From JANRIC01 sp033765345 (lineage in GTDB: Bacteria; Bacteroidota; Bacteroidia; Cytophagales; Microscillaceae), in the NCBI GenBank assembly GCA_033765345.1, contig JANRIC010000260.1, forward strand, positions 1 to 50,317: a stretch of DNA of 50,317 nt, in the 5' to 3' direction. The notes under the pieces were generated by a model. The model did no database searches. It had not been told where the DNA came from and saw nothing but the letters and a program-made list of their open reading frames with translations. Positions within the stretch are counted from its first letter, which is position 1. The number at the start of each line of letters is the position of its first letter. Positions 23,606-32,562 of this stretch are shown here, piece after piece. Position numbers and translations under genes: made by a program.

Positions 23606-26401
23606 TTATTTATTCTGCGCCACTTTTTTGTCGCGTTCATCACTGCTTTTTTTGAAGTCTGCCGGGTCATCCAAGTTAGGGGAATCGAGCATCGCTTTCC
23701 AGTCGAATTTTTCATCAAAAGGGTCTAATGCTTTTTGCGGGTCAAACACACGCGGGTCAACGGGCAGTGCTCTGTAAGGGCTGAAATCTGGCTTATCCGT
23801 AAAGAGGTCGGCCATATCTGTAGCTACGGCATCGTACTGATTAAGATAGGGCGTACCCAGGATATTCCAGAAGGTTTTGAAGATACTGCCGAAGCTGTAA
23901 TGCTCGTGCCCGATATAATCCTTTTTGGCATAAGGCGAAATGACCATCAGAATGCTGCGGTGTGCATCCACGTGATCTACGCCATCTTGAGAATCATCTT
24001 CTGTGACGACGATGGCCATGTTTTTCCAGTAAGGTGTGTTTGATAGGTACTCAACGATGCGCCCCAAAGCTAGATCATTATCCGCCATGTAGCTTTCACG
24101 ATAGGGGAATCCGGCCTGGGGGCGGTCACCTGCGCCGTGATCATTGGGTAGGATGAGGGTTAGCATTGCAGGCAGGGTTTTGCCTTTGCCCATCCATTTT
24201 TCTTCAAATTCCTGCTTAAATACATCTACCCTGAATTGGTCGGGAATGGCCATATTGTAGGTAGCATATTTTTTGGAGGTACGGCTATAAAGCGGAGCAG
24301 GAAGCGGATAATTGGCCAGATAACGAACTCCAGCATATTTCAGGGTAGAATCCGAATAGGTAGCGGCCATTTCTACTCCAAAGCCAAAATTAAAGAATTC
24401 CAGTCCGTTGCGCTCTAGATGCTCCCAGATGGCGCCGCCTTCGTTGTAATCTTCGGGATAAATAGCCCCACTTGCCCCTACAAAAGATAGATTGCCTTTG
24501 GCTTTAGAGTCTTCACGAAATTCGCGATTTCCCCCATAAGCAGCAGATACCCCTGTCTCCATCCATTGATTGGGATAGGTATTGACCAGCCATCGGTGGC
24601 CGTCGGCCGAGTGGTCTGAATTTACATAAAAATTATCCGAAATGGCAAATCTTTTGGCCAAGGCCAGGTGATTGACCATAATATCAGCATCTTTGACAGA
24701 GGAAGTATTGGCGCGATTGCTGAATGAAGCTTTGTAACCGTAACGTGCCAGGGTGGCTTCTCCCTTCCCTTTTTTGAGTTGTCCGAATACTTCGTCGTAG
24801 GTGCGGTTTTCTTTGGAAATGAATACGATGTATTTGATGGGAGATTCTTTTTGTTTGGGGTACGTTGGCACGGGGTTGTCTTTACGAGCGGTAAATTTGG
24901 CCGAGGAAGCTTTCTCAAATTTAAAATTGTTATTAATTACCTGTTGGGTAGTCTTTGTAAGCTCTTCATCCGAAGGAATATCCATCACAGATACGCTCCC
25001 TTTCATCAATGCGCCGACATAACTGCCTTCGGGTCCTTTTTTAAAAGTAGAACCGCCATTAGGGCCGCTTCCCAAACCTTTGGCATTGGTCACTATGAGT
25101 TTTTTGCCATCCGGACTGGTTTTGACTTTGGCCGGAAACCACCCGGTAGGGATATGCCCCAATACTTTTAGAGAAGCCACATCGACCACAGCAAGGGCAT
25201 TGATCCCCGATTCGGCCACAAAAAGGCGTTTTTGATCGGGAGAAAGTGTCAGGCCAAAAGGCAGAATACCCCTAAAATCACCCAGTCTTTCATCAGGGCT
25301 CAGGAAAAGCGTATCCGTTACAACACCCTTTTTGGCATCAATCACCGAGATACAGTCATTGTTGCCATTGCTTACAAAAATTTGTTTGTCGGTAGCTACC
25401 AGAGAGTTGGGGCTTGAACCACCTACAGCGGGTACTTCTTTGAATTTATGCCCTACCAGTATTCCGGTTTTGATTTTGGAGGTGACTTTATTTGCTTTCA
25501 AATCTACTGCCCAGACAGAGAAAGATTCTGGGCCATTGGCTTTGCCCAGGCCGGGGATGTCTACACTGTCATTTTTGATACCTTCTTCGGATTCTTTGCT
25601 GAGGTAGGCAAAAGCAGGGTAATCTTTGGAAGTCCCTTTTAAGTTTTTCGGGTCTACATGGCGAAAAATCTTGTATTCGTACATCCCTACATTGGCAATG
25701 TAGGCGGTGTGCTCATCGGGCGAAAGACAAATGCCAAAAGGATAACGACCAGTATCTACCGAAGCGAGGATTTCACGCTTTTCGGGATCGATGACCAACA
25801 TACGGAAGTTGATCTGATCTAGTACATAAAGTTTTTTGCCGTCTTTACTCAGGATCATATCCCCGATGTAGCCGTGAGAATAATCTACGGACTCATTCTT
25901 AACGGCACAATCGATGAAGCCTTTTTTCTCACCGGAGTCAATATCAAAAATGAAGACTTTGTTTTCCTGCCCTCCGGCTACATATACCAGTTTATTATCG
26001 GAGCTGATGGCCACTCCCATAAAAACAGAAGCTAGGACTTCATCATTGGTTTCGGCACCTTCGGGGATTTGCTTTATGGTAGGCTTATCGCTGAAAATAT
26101 TTTTGATAATGGTGATTGACAAAGGACTGGTGCCTGAGTTGGCAGTCACGGCAATCGTACCATCTTGGCTTAAAGTAAGCCCATAAGGATGTGGTGCTAC
26201 CTGAATTTGCTTGCCACGAGGGCTAAGAATTCGCCCAAGTGGGGTAATGCTCTCACCGGAGGGATCCATTTTAGAATAATTACTTCCGGCAGGTGCGGAG
26301 ATGATCCAGGGATCGGTAGAGACGTTTTGGGTGGAGGGAGTGCAGCCCAGCCCTACGAATAAAACAGCAAGATAAAAGAGTGCCTGTTTGAGTGTTTTCA
26401 T
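23606..26401 (-). CDS. Lipoprotein with YVTN-type beta-propeller and phosphoesterase (PF04185) domain
   Basis: The 931-residue protein has a lipoprotein signal (LAVLFVGLGC, Cys at ~20). Residues ~45-480 contain repeated YVTN/YncE-like propeller blades (KLYVLDQINFRMLVIDPEKREILASVDTG and similar). Residues ~515-900 form the acid phosphatase/phospholipase C-type domain, with NRTYDEVFG at the N-terminal metal site, VNSDHSADGHRW, LPNDHGAG and EDDSQDGVDHVDAHRS. Such two-domain proteins are common in Bacteroidota and are predicted phosphoesterases anchored at the cell surface. It is the first gene of a two-gene operon with the purple-acid-phosphatase-like protein, consistent with phosphate scavenging. 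The propeller may bind substrate or anchor the protein. Confidence 0.85.
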   Translation of the reverse strand: MKTLKQALFYLAVLFVGLGCTPSTQNVSTDPWIISAPAGSNYSKMDPSGESITPLGRILSPRGKQIQVAPHPYGLTLSQDGTIAVTANSGTSPLSITIIKNIFSDKPTIKQIPEGAETNDEVLASVFMGVAISSDNKLVYVAGGQENKVFIFDIDSGEKKGFIDCAVKNESVDYSHGYIGDMILSKDGKKLYVLDQINFRMLVIDPEKREILASVDTGRYPFGICLSPDEHTAYIANVGMYEYKIFRHVDPKNLKGTSKDYPAFAYLSKESEEGIKNDSVDIPGLGKANGPESFSVWAVDLKANKVTSKIKTGILVGHKFKEVPAVGGSSPNSLVATDKQIFVSNGNNDCISVIDAKKGVVTDTLFLSPDERLGDFRGILPFGLTLSPDQKRLFVAESGINALAVVDVASLKVLGHIPTGWFPAKVKTSPDGKKLIVTNAKGLGSGPNGGSTFKKGPEGSYVGALMKGSVSVMDIPSDEELTKTTQQVINNNFKFEKASSAKFTARKDNPVPTYPKQKESPIKYIVFISKENRTYDEVFGQLKKGKGEATLARYGYKASFSNRANTSSVKDADIMVNHLALAKRFAISDNFYVNSDHSADGHRWLVNTYPNQWMETGVSAAYGGNREFREDSKAKGNLSFVGASGAIYPEDYNEGGAIWEHLERNGLEFFNFGFGVEMAATYSDSTLKYAGVRYLANYPLPAPLYSRTSKKYATYNMAIPDQFRVDVFKQEFEEKWMGKGKTLPAMLTLILPNDHGAGDRPQAGFPYRESYMADNDLALGRIVEYLSNTPYWKNMAIVVTEDDSQDGVDHVDAHRSILMVISPYAKKDYIGHEHYSFGSIFKTFWNILGTPYLNQYDAVATDMADLFTDKPDFSPYRALPVDPRVFDPQKALDPFDEKFDWKAMLDSPNLDDPADFKKSSDERDKKVAQNK

Positions 26402-26793
26402 ATAGTGTAAAATTGCTTATTAAACAAATTTTGAGGTACTTGCGTAGCTAAAGTAAATTGCATAATTTAGACAAGTTTTTGTTTGAACTTTTGACAAGTG
26501 CAGCAAAGAGACTTGTTTAATCCGAAGATAGTATTGGGGAGCTAATCCCAAAGCCTTATGTTTTAGGAATACCCAGTGAAAATAAAACAAGCAGGCTAGT
26601 CTTATATAACAATTCAAATCTAAAAGGATAATGTTTACGTATGTGAAACTTGTGGTGAAATTATTATTAAATAATATTCATAAAAGTTTAATATTTAGAA
26701 ACACACCGTTTATTTATTTGACACTAGTTTTGGAATTAAAAGCTTTGTAATCACTTGGTTTTGCAAGCTTTTTATATATAAAAAATCATTAAC
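26402..26793. other. Divergent intergenic region of about 400 bases
   Basis: The region separates the phosphoesterase operon from the divergent XRE-cupin regulator. A 65-codon minus frame (26420-26617) has no protein-like pattern and is probably chance. It must contain both promoters, and no definite boxes were fixed. Confidence 0.4.
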
Positions 26794-26808
26794 AAGTATT
26801 TAATACTT
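26794..26808. promoter_or_regulatory. Palindrome just upstream of the XRE-cupin gene, possible operator
   Basis: AAGTATTTAATACTT is a 7+1+7 perfect palindrome ending 13 bases before the ATG of the XRE-type regulator. Position and symmetry fit an autoregulatory HTH binding site, but it is AT-rich and could be chance. Confidence 0.35.
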
Positions 26809-26821
26809 TTTTGTTGGCTTC

Positions 26822-27427
26822 ATGGAAAAAGAAAAAACCAATGACATTGAAATCAAAGACCCGGTAATCTCTGGCATCGGAGGGCAAATCAAAGAAATTA
26901 GGAAACAAAAAAACTGGACTATCCACGACCTGGCAGAGGCTACAGGTCTCAGCAAAGGTATGCTTTCTAAAATAGAAAACGGCCGGACGATCCCCTCTAT
27001 TACCACCCTGAGTGCGATCACACAGGCTCTTCAGGTTGATTTAAGTCTGTTTTTTAATAATATAGAGAGCAATAATGGCTTTAAGTATATCGTCAAAAAA
27101 AAATCTGAATATGGCAAAATAGAGAAAGAAGGCAGGATCGGTTTCTTGTATAATTTTATCTTGAGCCACAAACTGCTAGACTTTGTGCTGGAGACCGTAG
27201 TCCTTGAGCTGGAACCGGGCGCCAAACGTGAAAAAGTATCTACGGATGCCTATGAATTCAAATATGTGCTGGAAGGAAGTGTAGATTACATCATCGGAGA
27301 TGAAGTGGTAAGCCTAGAAGAAGGGGATTCTTTATTATTTGATGGGCGTATCCCCCACTTACCAGTGAATAAATCAGATAAAAAAGTAAAAATGTTGGTG
27401 GTATACTTGTTATTTTCCGGTGAGTAA
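26822..27427 (+). CDS. XRE-family regulator with C-terminal cupin domain
   Basis: The 201-residue protein has an N-terminal HTH of the XRE type (IGGQIKEIRKQKNWTIHDLAEATGLSKGMLSKIENGRTIPSI, about 19-60). A C-terminal small beta-barrel cupin follows (about 125-195, with EFKYVLEGSVDYIIGDEVVSLEEGD and the His in IPHLPV). This is the two-domain layout of regulators that sense a small molecule in the cupin, such as those controlling amino acid or polyamine use. It is divergent from the phosphoesterase operon across 420 bases, which could be its target. The effector is unknown. Confidence 0.85.
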   Translation: MEKEKTNDIEIKDPVISGIGGQIKEIRKQKNWTIHDLAEATGLSKGMLSKIENGRTIPSITTLSAITQALQVDLSLFFNNIESNNGFKYIVKKKSEYGKIEKEGRIGFLYNFILSHKLLDFVLETVVLELEPGAKREKVSTDAYEFKYVLEGSVDYIIGDEVVSLEEGDSLLFDGRIPHLPVNKSDKKVKMLVVYLLFSGE

Positions 27428-27667
27428 GTTTCTGCCGAATGTAATGCAATGTAAACTGGGTCTCGATCGGCTATATCTGTTATACTCCATGTTAAATAAA
27501 AAAGCTATTGTATTTCCTTTAAATTTCTAAGAATACTTAGAGATACGCATGTATAAATAATTAAATCTTAGAGACATCCCACGGCTGATATCATACGTAG
27601 AAAAAACAACACTATTTTTGAGGTTTGTTTCTTAACACAAAATACGGGATTAATACAGGTTCTAACT

Positions 27668-28255
27668 ATGAAAAAAAAATATCATAAAGAAGATATTTTG
27701 GAAAAAGGGGCACAAATCATCCGTACAAAAGGCTACCACAATACAGGAATAAACGACGTATTAGAGGCCTGTGAAATTCCCAGAGGTTCTTTTTATAATT
27801 TTTTTGAAAGCAAAGAAGCTTTTGGTTTACAAGTTATTGCCTACTACGGCGAACAATATCATCGTTTTGTTCTTGGGTTTCTACTCGATACACAATATAG
27901 CCCACTTCATCGCCTGAAAAACTTATACGTCCATTTTATCGAATGGAATCGCTCCGAAAGTTTTCAAAAAGGATGTCTGGTTAATAACCTTTGTCAGGAA
28001 ATTGCTGGACTGCATCAAAGCTTTAGTGAAGCCCTTGAGAATCAATTCAAAGTAATCATTCAAGAAATTAGTTTATGTATTCAGGAAGCCCAACAAATCG
28101 GCGAAATTCGTGACGATTACTCCGCCAATTATCTGGCCGAATTCCTTCACAATAATGCTATTGGTGCCCAAGCCCGTATGAAAAGCAGCCGAGATGCCTC
28201 CCCTCTCAAGCTTTTCTACCAAATGACTTTCGATTTCCTGGAAAAGAAGAACTAA
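27668..28255 (+). CDS. TetR/AcrR-family transcriptional regulator
   Basis: The 195-residue protein has an N-terminal TetR HTH (ILEKGAQIIRTKGYHNTGINDVLEACEIPRGSFYNFFESKEAFG, about 10-53) and an all-helical ligand-binding domain. The C-terminal part, with FQKGCLVNNLCQEIAG, is like the subgroup in which this Cys-containing helix may sense reactive compounds. It stands alone: no target gene adjoins, and the downstream neighbour is convergent across a shared terminator. Its regulon is unknown. Confidence 0.85.
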   Translation: MKKKYHKEDILEKGAQIIRTKGYHNTGINDVLEACEIPRGSFYNFFESKEAFGLQVIAYYGEQYHRFVLGFLLDTQYSPLHRLKNLYVHFIEWNRSESFQKGCLVNNLCQEIAGLHQSFSEALENQFKVIIQEISLCIQEAQQIGEIRDDYSANYLAEFLHNNAIGAQARMKSSRDASPLKLFYQMTFDFLEKKN

Positions 28256-28364
28256 AGGAATTTTTTATGGGTTTACTAAACAGATCAGTCTAATCATTAG
28301 CGAGAGCATTTTATTGGAAAATACCAAAGATTTCCATTTTTATTCTATAAAAAGTGGATGTGAG

Positions 28365-28410
28365 TAAAAACATGCAGCTTTTTAGTCTTTGACCAAAAGC
28401 TGCATTTTTG
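28365..28410. terminator. Bidirectional terminator between TetR and MocR genes
   Basis: An 11-bp stem ATGCAGCTTTT (28372-28382) with AAAAGCTGCAT (28395-28405) encloses a 12-base loop. It has TTTT after it on the plus strand and AAAAA before it, so it can serve both convergent genes. Confidence 0.75.
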
Positions 28411-28433
28411 AAATTTTTTCTGTTTTTACAAAA

Positions 28434-29891
28434 TTAAAAACATTTCTCCAAAATCTCGATCGCCTGTTCAATCTCTCCCAAATCCATAGAAGCAAAACCC
28501 ATCCTACAAGCATTTAGATTTTGACCTGGAGGGTTGTACCACTTCCCGTCAGAGATATACAGCTTTTTTGCAGCAGCTTTTTGCGAGATTTCAAATAATG
28601 GATATTCAAAGGCAAACTGTGCCCAAACAGCCATGCCTCCCTCTGGTTCTTTGAAATGAATACGTCCCGAGAATTTATCCCTCAATAATTCGCAAAACAA
28701 TTCTTTGCGCTCCCGATAAGCTTTTAATGCTTTATTTAGATAACGCCTGATGGTGCCGTCTTCCAGCATATAGGCAATGGCTTCTTCTTGTACCACATCT
28801 CCCTGGCGATCCATGATCCGGCGATATTTGTTGAGTTCTTCTATCAGGTCTGAAGGTGCCACAATATAACCCGTCCGAATAGCAGGTGCAAAAGCCTTCG
28901 TAAAAGAACCAATATAAATCACCCAGCCCTCGCAATCGGCACTCGCCAAGGGCAAAAGAGGGCGATTCTGATAATGAAAGTCATAATCATAGTCATCTTC
29001 TATAATCGCAAAACCATATTTCCTTGCCATTTCAAGCAACTTTAACCTTCGCTCAGGGCTTAAAGCCACCGTAGTCGGGTGATGATGATGTGAGGTGACA
29101 TACAAAGCTCTTACCGGATTTTTGCTTGCAAGTTTGTCAATTGCCTCTATGACCAGCCCTTGCTCATCTACTGGTATTCGGCATATTTGTGCTCCTGCTT
29201 GCTCAAAACAAAGATCGGCCGTTCTGTAATTGGTCTCTCCTACAATTACACGATCTCCCGGATGGATTAGGATTTGAGCCAGGCTGTATAAAGCCATAAT
29301 TGTACCCCGACTAATGAATATATTTTCGGGCGGAGCTTTGATCCCACGGTTCTGCCCAAGCATTTTTGAAAGAGCTTGCCTTAACCTTAGCGAACCCTGT
29401 GTATGGGTATATGCCAGATAATAAGGGTTTTTATGTGATTTCAGCAGGGTAGCAGTATGTCGCGCCAGCTCATGCAGGGGTGCGAGACGCGTATCCGGAA
29501 TGCCATCATTAAACTGCAAACGGGCGGTGCTAAAGACAGGAATATCGAGCCGAGTATTTTTACAAAAGCCAAATCCTGTATTTTGAGGATAAGTTCCCAA
29601 AGCCGACTCGCTGAGTTTTTTAGGGCGAATTTCGGGCAAAGACTGATTGACAAAAGTACCTTTTTTGGACTTGCTCACCAACCAACCTTCTAGCACAAGC
29701 TCCTCGAGGGCAGCTACCACCGTCTGACGATGAACGCCCATAAAATCTGCCAAAATCCTGGAACCAGGCAGTTTAAAGCCCGGTGGAAGAATCCCACGCT
29801 GAATCACCGAAACAATCTGATTGGCTATTTGAACATAAATCGGCGACTCTGATTGGGGTTCTAAGTGTATTTCTTGTAAAAAAGGATGCAT
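28434..29891 (-). CDS. MocR-type regulator (GntR HTH fused to PLP aminotransferase fold)
   Basis: The 485-residue protein has a GntR winged helix at residues ~17-83 (PIYVQIANQIVSVIQRGILP...HRQTVVAALEELVLEGW). An aminotransferase class I-like domain follows, with Asp300 (AIIEDDYDYDF) and the PLP lysine Lys332 (YIGSFTKAFAPAIRTGY). MocR proteins bind PLP and regulate vitamin B6 or amino acid genes. It is divergent from a PNPOx-like gene, a typical MocR arrangement and likely target, and the 29892-30034 gap carries paired CTGGAC/GACCAG words. The C-terminal Arg for carboxylate binding is present in the AcRMGFASM region. Confidence 0.88.
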   Translation of the reverse strand: MHPFLQEIHLEPQSESPIYVQIANQIVSVIQRGILPPGFKLPGSRILADFMGVHRQTVVAALEELVLEGWLVSKSKKGTFVNQSLPEIRPKKLSESALGTYPQNTGFGFCKNTRLDIPVFSTARLQFNDGIPDTRLAPLHELARHTATLLKSHKNPYYLAYTHTQGSLRLRQALSKMLGQNRGIKAPPENIFISRGTIMALYSLAQILIHPGDRVIVGETNYRTADLCFEQAGAQICRIPVDEQGLVIEAIDKLASKNPVRALYVTSHHHHPTTVALSPERRLKLLEMARKYGFAIIEDDYDYDFHYQNRPLLPLASADCEGWVIYIGSFTKAFAPAIRTGYIVAPSDLIEELNKYRRIMDRQGDVVQEEAIAYMLEDGTIRRYLNKALKAYRERKELFCELLRDKFSGRIHFKEPEGGMAVWAQFAFEYPLFEISQKAAAKKLYISDGKWYNPPGQNLNACRMGFASMDLGEIEQAIEILEKCF

Positions 29892-29892
29892 C

Positions 29893-29946
29893 TGGACTAG
29901 TAAATTTATAAATTCTGGATGATTAGATTAGACCAGTAAATATATA
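29893..29946. promoter_or_regulatory. Putative MocR operator: two GACYAGTAAATWTATA repeats
   Basis: GACTAGTAAATTTATA (29895-29910) and GACCAGTAAATATATA (29931-29946) are 16-bp direct repeats spaced 36 bases, start to start. The overlapping words CTGGACTAG and TAGACCAG are also inverted relative to each other. TauR and related MocR proteins are reported to bind CTGGAC-type direct repeats. The site lies just upstream of the MocR start and about 90 bases upstream of the divergent flavoprotein gene. Confidence 0.55.
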
Positions 29947-30034
29947 CTTTTGTACAGTAAAAATGTCGATGGGCAAATAAAAATATTCGCTCCAAACCAT
30001 ATAACCTTATTCAAACTATCCAGTGTATAAAACC

Positions 30035-30688
30035 ATGAAAAACCCTTTAGAAATCACCGAAAGAACCAAAGTAAATCGCCTTTCAAATCGGGCAAACTAT
30101 GACCGTGAAGTTATTTACCAAATTTTGGACGAGGCCAAAATTTGTCATATCTCCTTTATCTATGAAGGCAAACCGGTAGTCATCCCTACAAGCTATGGAA
30201 GGAAAGACCATCTATTGTATATCCACGGTGCTTTGAATAGCCGCATGCTTGTAGAAATGGAAAAAGGCATAGATATTTCGCTGAGTGTCACCCTGATCGA
30301 TGGGTTGGTGCTGGCACGTTCGGCATTTCACCATTCTATGAATTATCGTTCGGTGGTGATTTTTGACCAAGCACGCTTACTGAGCGATTTTGAAGAAAAA
30401 AAAGAAGCCCTCAGAATCATTACCAATCATCTTGTGCCAGCGCGGTGGGAAGAATGCCGAGAAATAAACCGTGGCGAAATTGAAGGTACCAAAGTATTGA
30501 CCATTTCTATAGAAGAAGCCTCTGCCAAGATTCGTACCGGCGGTCCCAAAGATGCCAAACCTGACTATCAGCTTCCGATTTGGGCAGGCGTAATTCCTTG
30601 TAAGATGCAGTACGGGGAGTTTGTGGAAGATTCAGAGCAGCACCAAGACGCCGTCACCCCGGAAAGTGTAAAGAATTTTTACCTTTAA
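30035..30688 (+). CDS. Pyridoxamine 5'-phosphate oxidase-family protein
   Basis: The 217-residue protein has the split-barrel flavin-binding fold (YQILDEAKICHISFIYEGKPVVIPTSYGRKDHLLYIHGALNSRMLVEM, about 30-75). A later HSMNYRSVVIFDQARLL fits the flavin site. Such proteins bind FMN or F420 and may oxidise pyridoxamine phosphate or act as redox enzymes. A GTG at 30023 precedes the ATG at 30035 in frame; I prefer the ATG. It is divergent from a MocR regulator, and this conserved pairing suggests regulation by PLP levels. The downstream ornithine aminotransferase starts 57 bases later and could share transcription. Confidence 0.82.
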   Translation: MKNPLEITERTKVNRLSNRANYDREVIYQILDEAKICHISFIYEGKPVVIPTSYGRKDHLLYIHGALNSRMLVEMEKGIDISLSVTLIDGLVLARSAFHHSMNYRSVVIFDQARLLSDFEEKKEALRIITNHLVPARWEECREINRGEIEGTKVLTISIEEASAKIRTGGPKDAKPDYQLPIWAGVIPCKMQYGEFVEDSEQHQDAVTPESVKNFYL

Positions 30689-30700
30689 AGGTAGTTTTTG

Positions 30701-30708
30701 TAATTTTG
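30701..30708 (+). promoter_or_regulatory. Possible promoter -7 box upstream of rocD
   Basis: TAATTTTG fits TAnnTTTG 37 bases before the rocD ATG. A small palindrome CCTTTAAAGG lies at 30682-30691. No clear -33 box, so rocD may also be read from the upstream gene. Confidence 0.35.
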
Positions 30709-30745
30709 AGTAAATAAATGTTTTACACTTTAAAATCTCACATAT

Positions 30746-31975
30746 ATGATTAAGAGCCTATCTAGCCAGGAAACCATTGCGCTGGAAGAACGCTACAATG
30801 CACAAAATTATCATCCCCTGCCGGTGGTTTTATCCCGGGGAGAAGGCGTATATCTTTGGGATATAGAGGGAAAAAGATATTTTGATTTTCTTTCGGCGTA
30901 CAGTGCCGTCAATCAAGGGCATTGCCACCCAAAAATTGTACAAGCCCTGATTCATCAAGCACAAACCCTCACTTTGACCTCCAGAGCATTTTACAATGAT
31001 GTACTCGGAGAATATGCCCGATACATCACCCAGTACTTTGGCTATGACCGGGTGCTACCGATGAATACAGGCGTAGAAGGTGGTGAAACAGCCCTGAAAC
31101 TATGCCGCAAGTGGGCTTATAAAGTCAAAGGAGTTCCTCAAAATCAGGCCAAAATCCTTTTTGCACAACATAATTTCTGGGGACGAACCCTGGCAGCCAT
31201 TTCTTCCTCTTCTGACCCTTCTGCCCGCAATGATTTCGGTCCATTTATGCCCGGATATGAGATGATTCCCTACAATGATCTGCCCGCTTTGGAAAAAGCA
31301 TTGGAAGATAAACACGTTGCCGGATTTATGCTTGAACCGATTCAGGGCGAAGCAGGCGTGGTAGTACCTGATGAAGGTTATTTGAAAAATGCATACGAGC
31401 TTTGCCGGGCAAACAACGTCCTCTTTATTGCGGATGAGGTACAAACCGGAATTGCACGTACAGGTAAATTATTGGCCTGTGACTATGAGGGTGTCAAACC
31501 GGATTTGCTGATTCTGGGCAAGGCTCTTTCGGGCGGTGTGTTGCCTGTATCGGCGGTATTAGGACGGGATGAAATCATGCTTACTCTCAAGCCCGGCGAA
31601 CACGGCTCTACTTTTGGAGGCAATCCGCTGGCCTGTGCCGTAGCTAAAACAGCCCTTGAAGTAGTCATAGAAGAAAATTTAGCGGAAAATGCATTTAAAT
31701 TAGGCGAAATATTCCGTCAACGTATGCAGGCATTCATCCAAAAAACCGATCTAGTAAGCCTGGTCAGAGGCAAAGGGCTGCTAAATGCCATTGTCATCAA
31801 TGACAGCCCAAAAAGTAAAACTGCCTGGAATATATGCCTGAAAATGATGGAAAATGGCTTATTGGCCAAACCTACACACGGCAATATCATTCGTTTTGCC
31901 CCTCCTTTGGTCATGACCGAAGAGCAACTGGATGAGTGTTGTTATATCATTGAAAGCTCCATTCTGAACAGTTAG
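30746..31975 (+). CDS. rocD: Ornithine--oxo-acid aminotransferase
   Basis: The 409-residue class III PLP aminotransferase transfers the delta-amino group of ornithine to 2-oxoglutarate, giving glutamate-5-semialdehyde for proline or glutamate. Signatures are NTGVEGGETALKLCRKWAY (107-125), EPIQGEAGVVVPDEGYL (197-213), Asp230 of FIADEVQTG, and Lys259 in LLILGKALSGG, which binds PLP. EHGSTFGGNPLACAVA and YNAQNYHPLPVVLSRGEGV are typical of ornithine aminotransferase rather than acetylornithine aminotransferase. Length is normal. It is flanked by the PNPOx-like gene upstream and DUF1272 16 bases downstream. Confidence 0.92.
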   Translation: MIKSLSSQETIALEERYNAQNYHPLPVVLSRGEGVYLWDIEGKRYFDFLSAYSAVNQGHCHPKIVQALIHQAQTLTLTSRAFYNDVLGEYARYITQYFGYDRVLPMNTGVEGGETALKLCRKWAYKVKGVPQNQAKILFAQHNFWGRTLAAISSSSDPSARNDFGPFMPGYEMIPYNDLPALEKALEDKHVAGFMLEPIQGEAGVVVPDEGYLKNAYELCRANNVLFIADEVQTGIARTGKLLACDYEGVKPDLLILGKALSGGVLPVSAVLGRDEIMLTLKPGEHGSTFGGNPLACAVAKTALEVVIEENLAENAFKLGEIFRQRMQAFIQKTDLVSLVRGKGLLNAIVINDSPKSKTAWNICLKMMENGLLAKPTHGNIIRFAPPLVMTEEQLDECCYIIESSILNS

Positions 31976-31990
31976 ACAGTGTATAACGCC

Positions 31991-32296
31991 ATGCTTGAAA
32001 TAAGACCAATTTGTGAAAATTGCGGTAAAAAACTACCCAATGATAGCTCAGAAGCTATGATCTGCACATTTGAATGCACCTTTTGTGCGGATTGTGTCAG
32101 TAATATCCTTTTGAATGTCTGCCCTAATTGCGGTGGAGGTTTTGAGAGGCGACCCACAAGACCTACTATCTGTGTAACGGAAAACTGTGTAAGTAATTAC
32201 CCTGTAGCCACTTTAGAAAAACTCAAACCTGTAGACTTGGAAAAATTCAAACCGATTCAGGAAGCTTTTATTCATATTAACCCCACCAAGCGGTAA
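31991..32296 (+). CDS. DUF1272 family zinc-ribbon-like small protein
   Basis: The 101-residue protein has cysteine pairs MLEIRPICENCGKKLP, CTFECTFCADC and NVCPNCGGGFERRPTRP, the DUF1272 layout, with eight cysteines that could bind two zinc ions. No function is known for the family. It follows rocD by 15 bases and is followed by a strong terminator, so it is probably the last gene of that unit. A GTG at 31979 is in frame, but the ATG at 31991 matches the family start. The extension after residue 65 (NPVATLEKLKPVDLEKFKP region) is not part of the core. Confidence 0.85.
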   Translation: MLEIRPICENCGKKLPNDSSEAMICTFECTFCADCVSNILLNVCPNCGGGFERRPTRPTICVTENCVSNYPVATLEKLKPVDLEKFKPIQEAFIHINPTKR

Positions 32297-32360
32297 TCAA
32301 AACACAATATCCGGACAATTTTGAAAATCTGACAGAACCCTCACAAAAAAATCCTCGTAT

Positions 32361-32396
32361 AAAAAATACCCCTTTTTCATAGAAGGGGTATTTTTT
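32361..32396 (+). terminator. Strong intrinsic terminator after the rocD-DUF1272 unit
   Basis: A perfect 14-bp stem (AAAAAATACCCCTT with AAGGGGTATTTTTT) and an 8-base loop; the T-run is part of the stem, so it works in either direction. It isolates the following retron operon. Confidence 0.9.
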
Positions 32397-32562
32397 CTTA
32401 AGTACACCCATCTCTAAAAAGAGTCAAAAAATTACCTGAATTAGGAGGTAAAATGTTTATGAAATAAACGAATTAAAAAATAATAGAAAAATTAAACCGT
32501 TTTGGTTGTTTTTCTGCTCAGAAATTTATAAATTGCATAGTCTTTAAAACCTAAACAAAATC

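Noticed and set aside
26420..26617. 65-codon minus-strand ORF upstream of the phosphoesterase operon
   Set aside because: No recognisable pattern or start context; probably chance in a promoter region.
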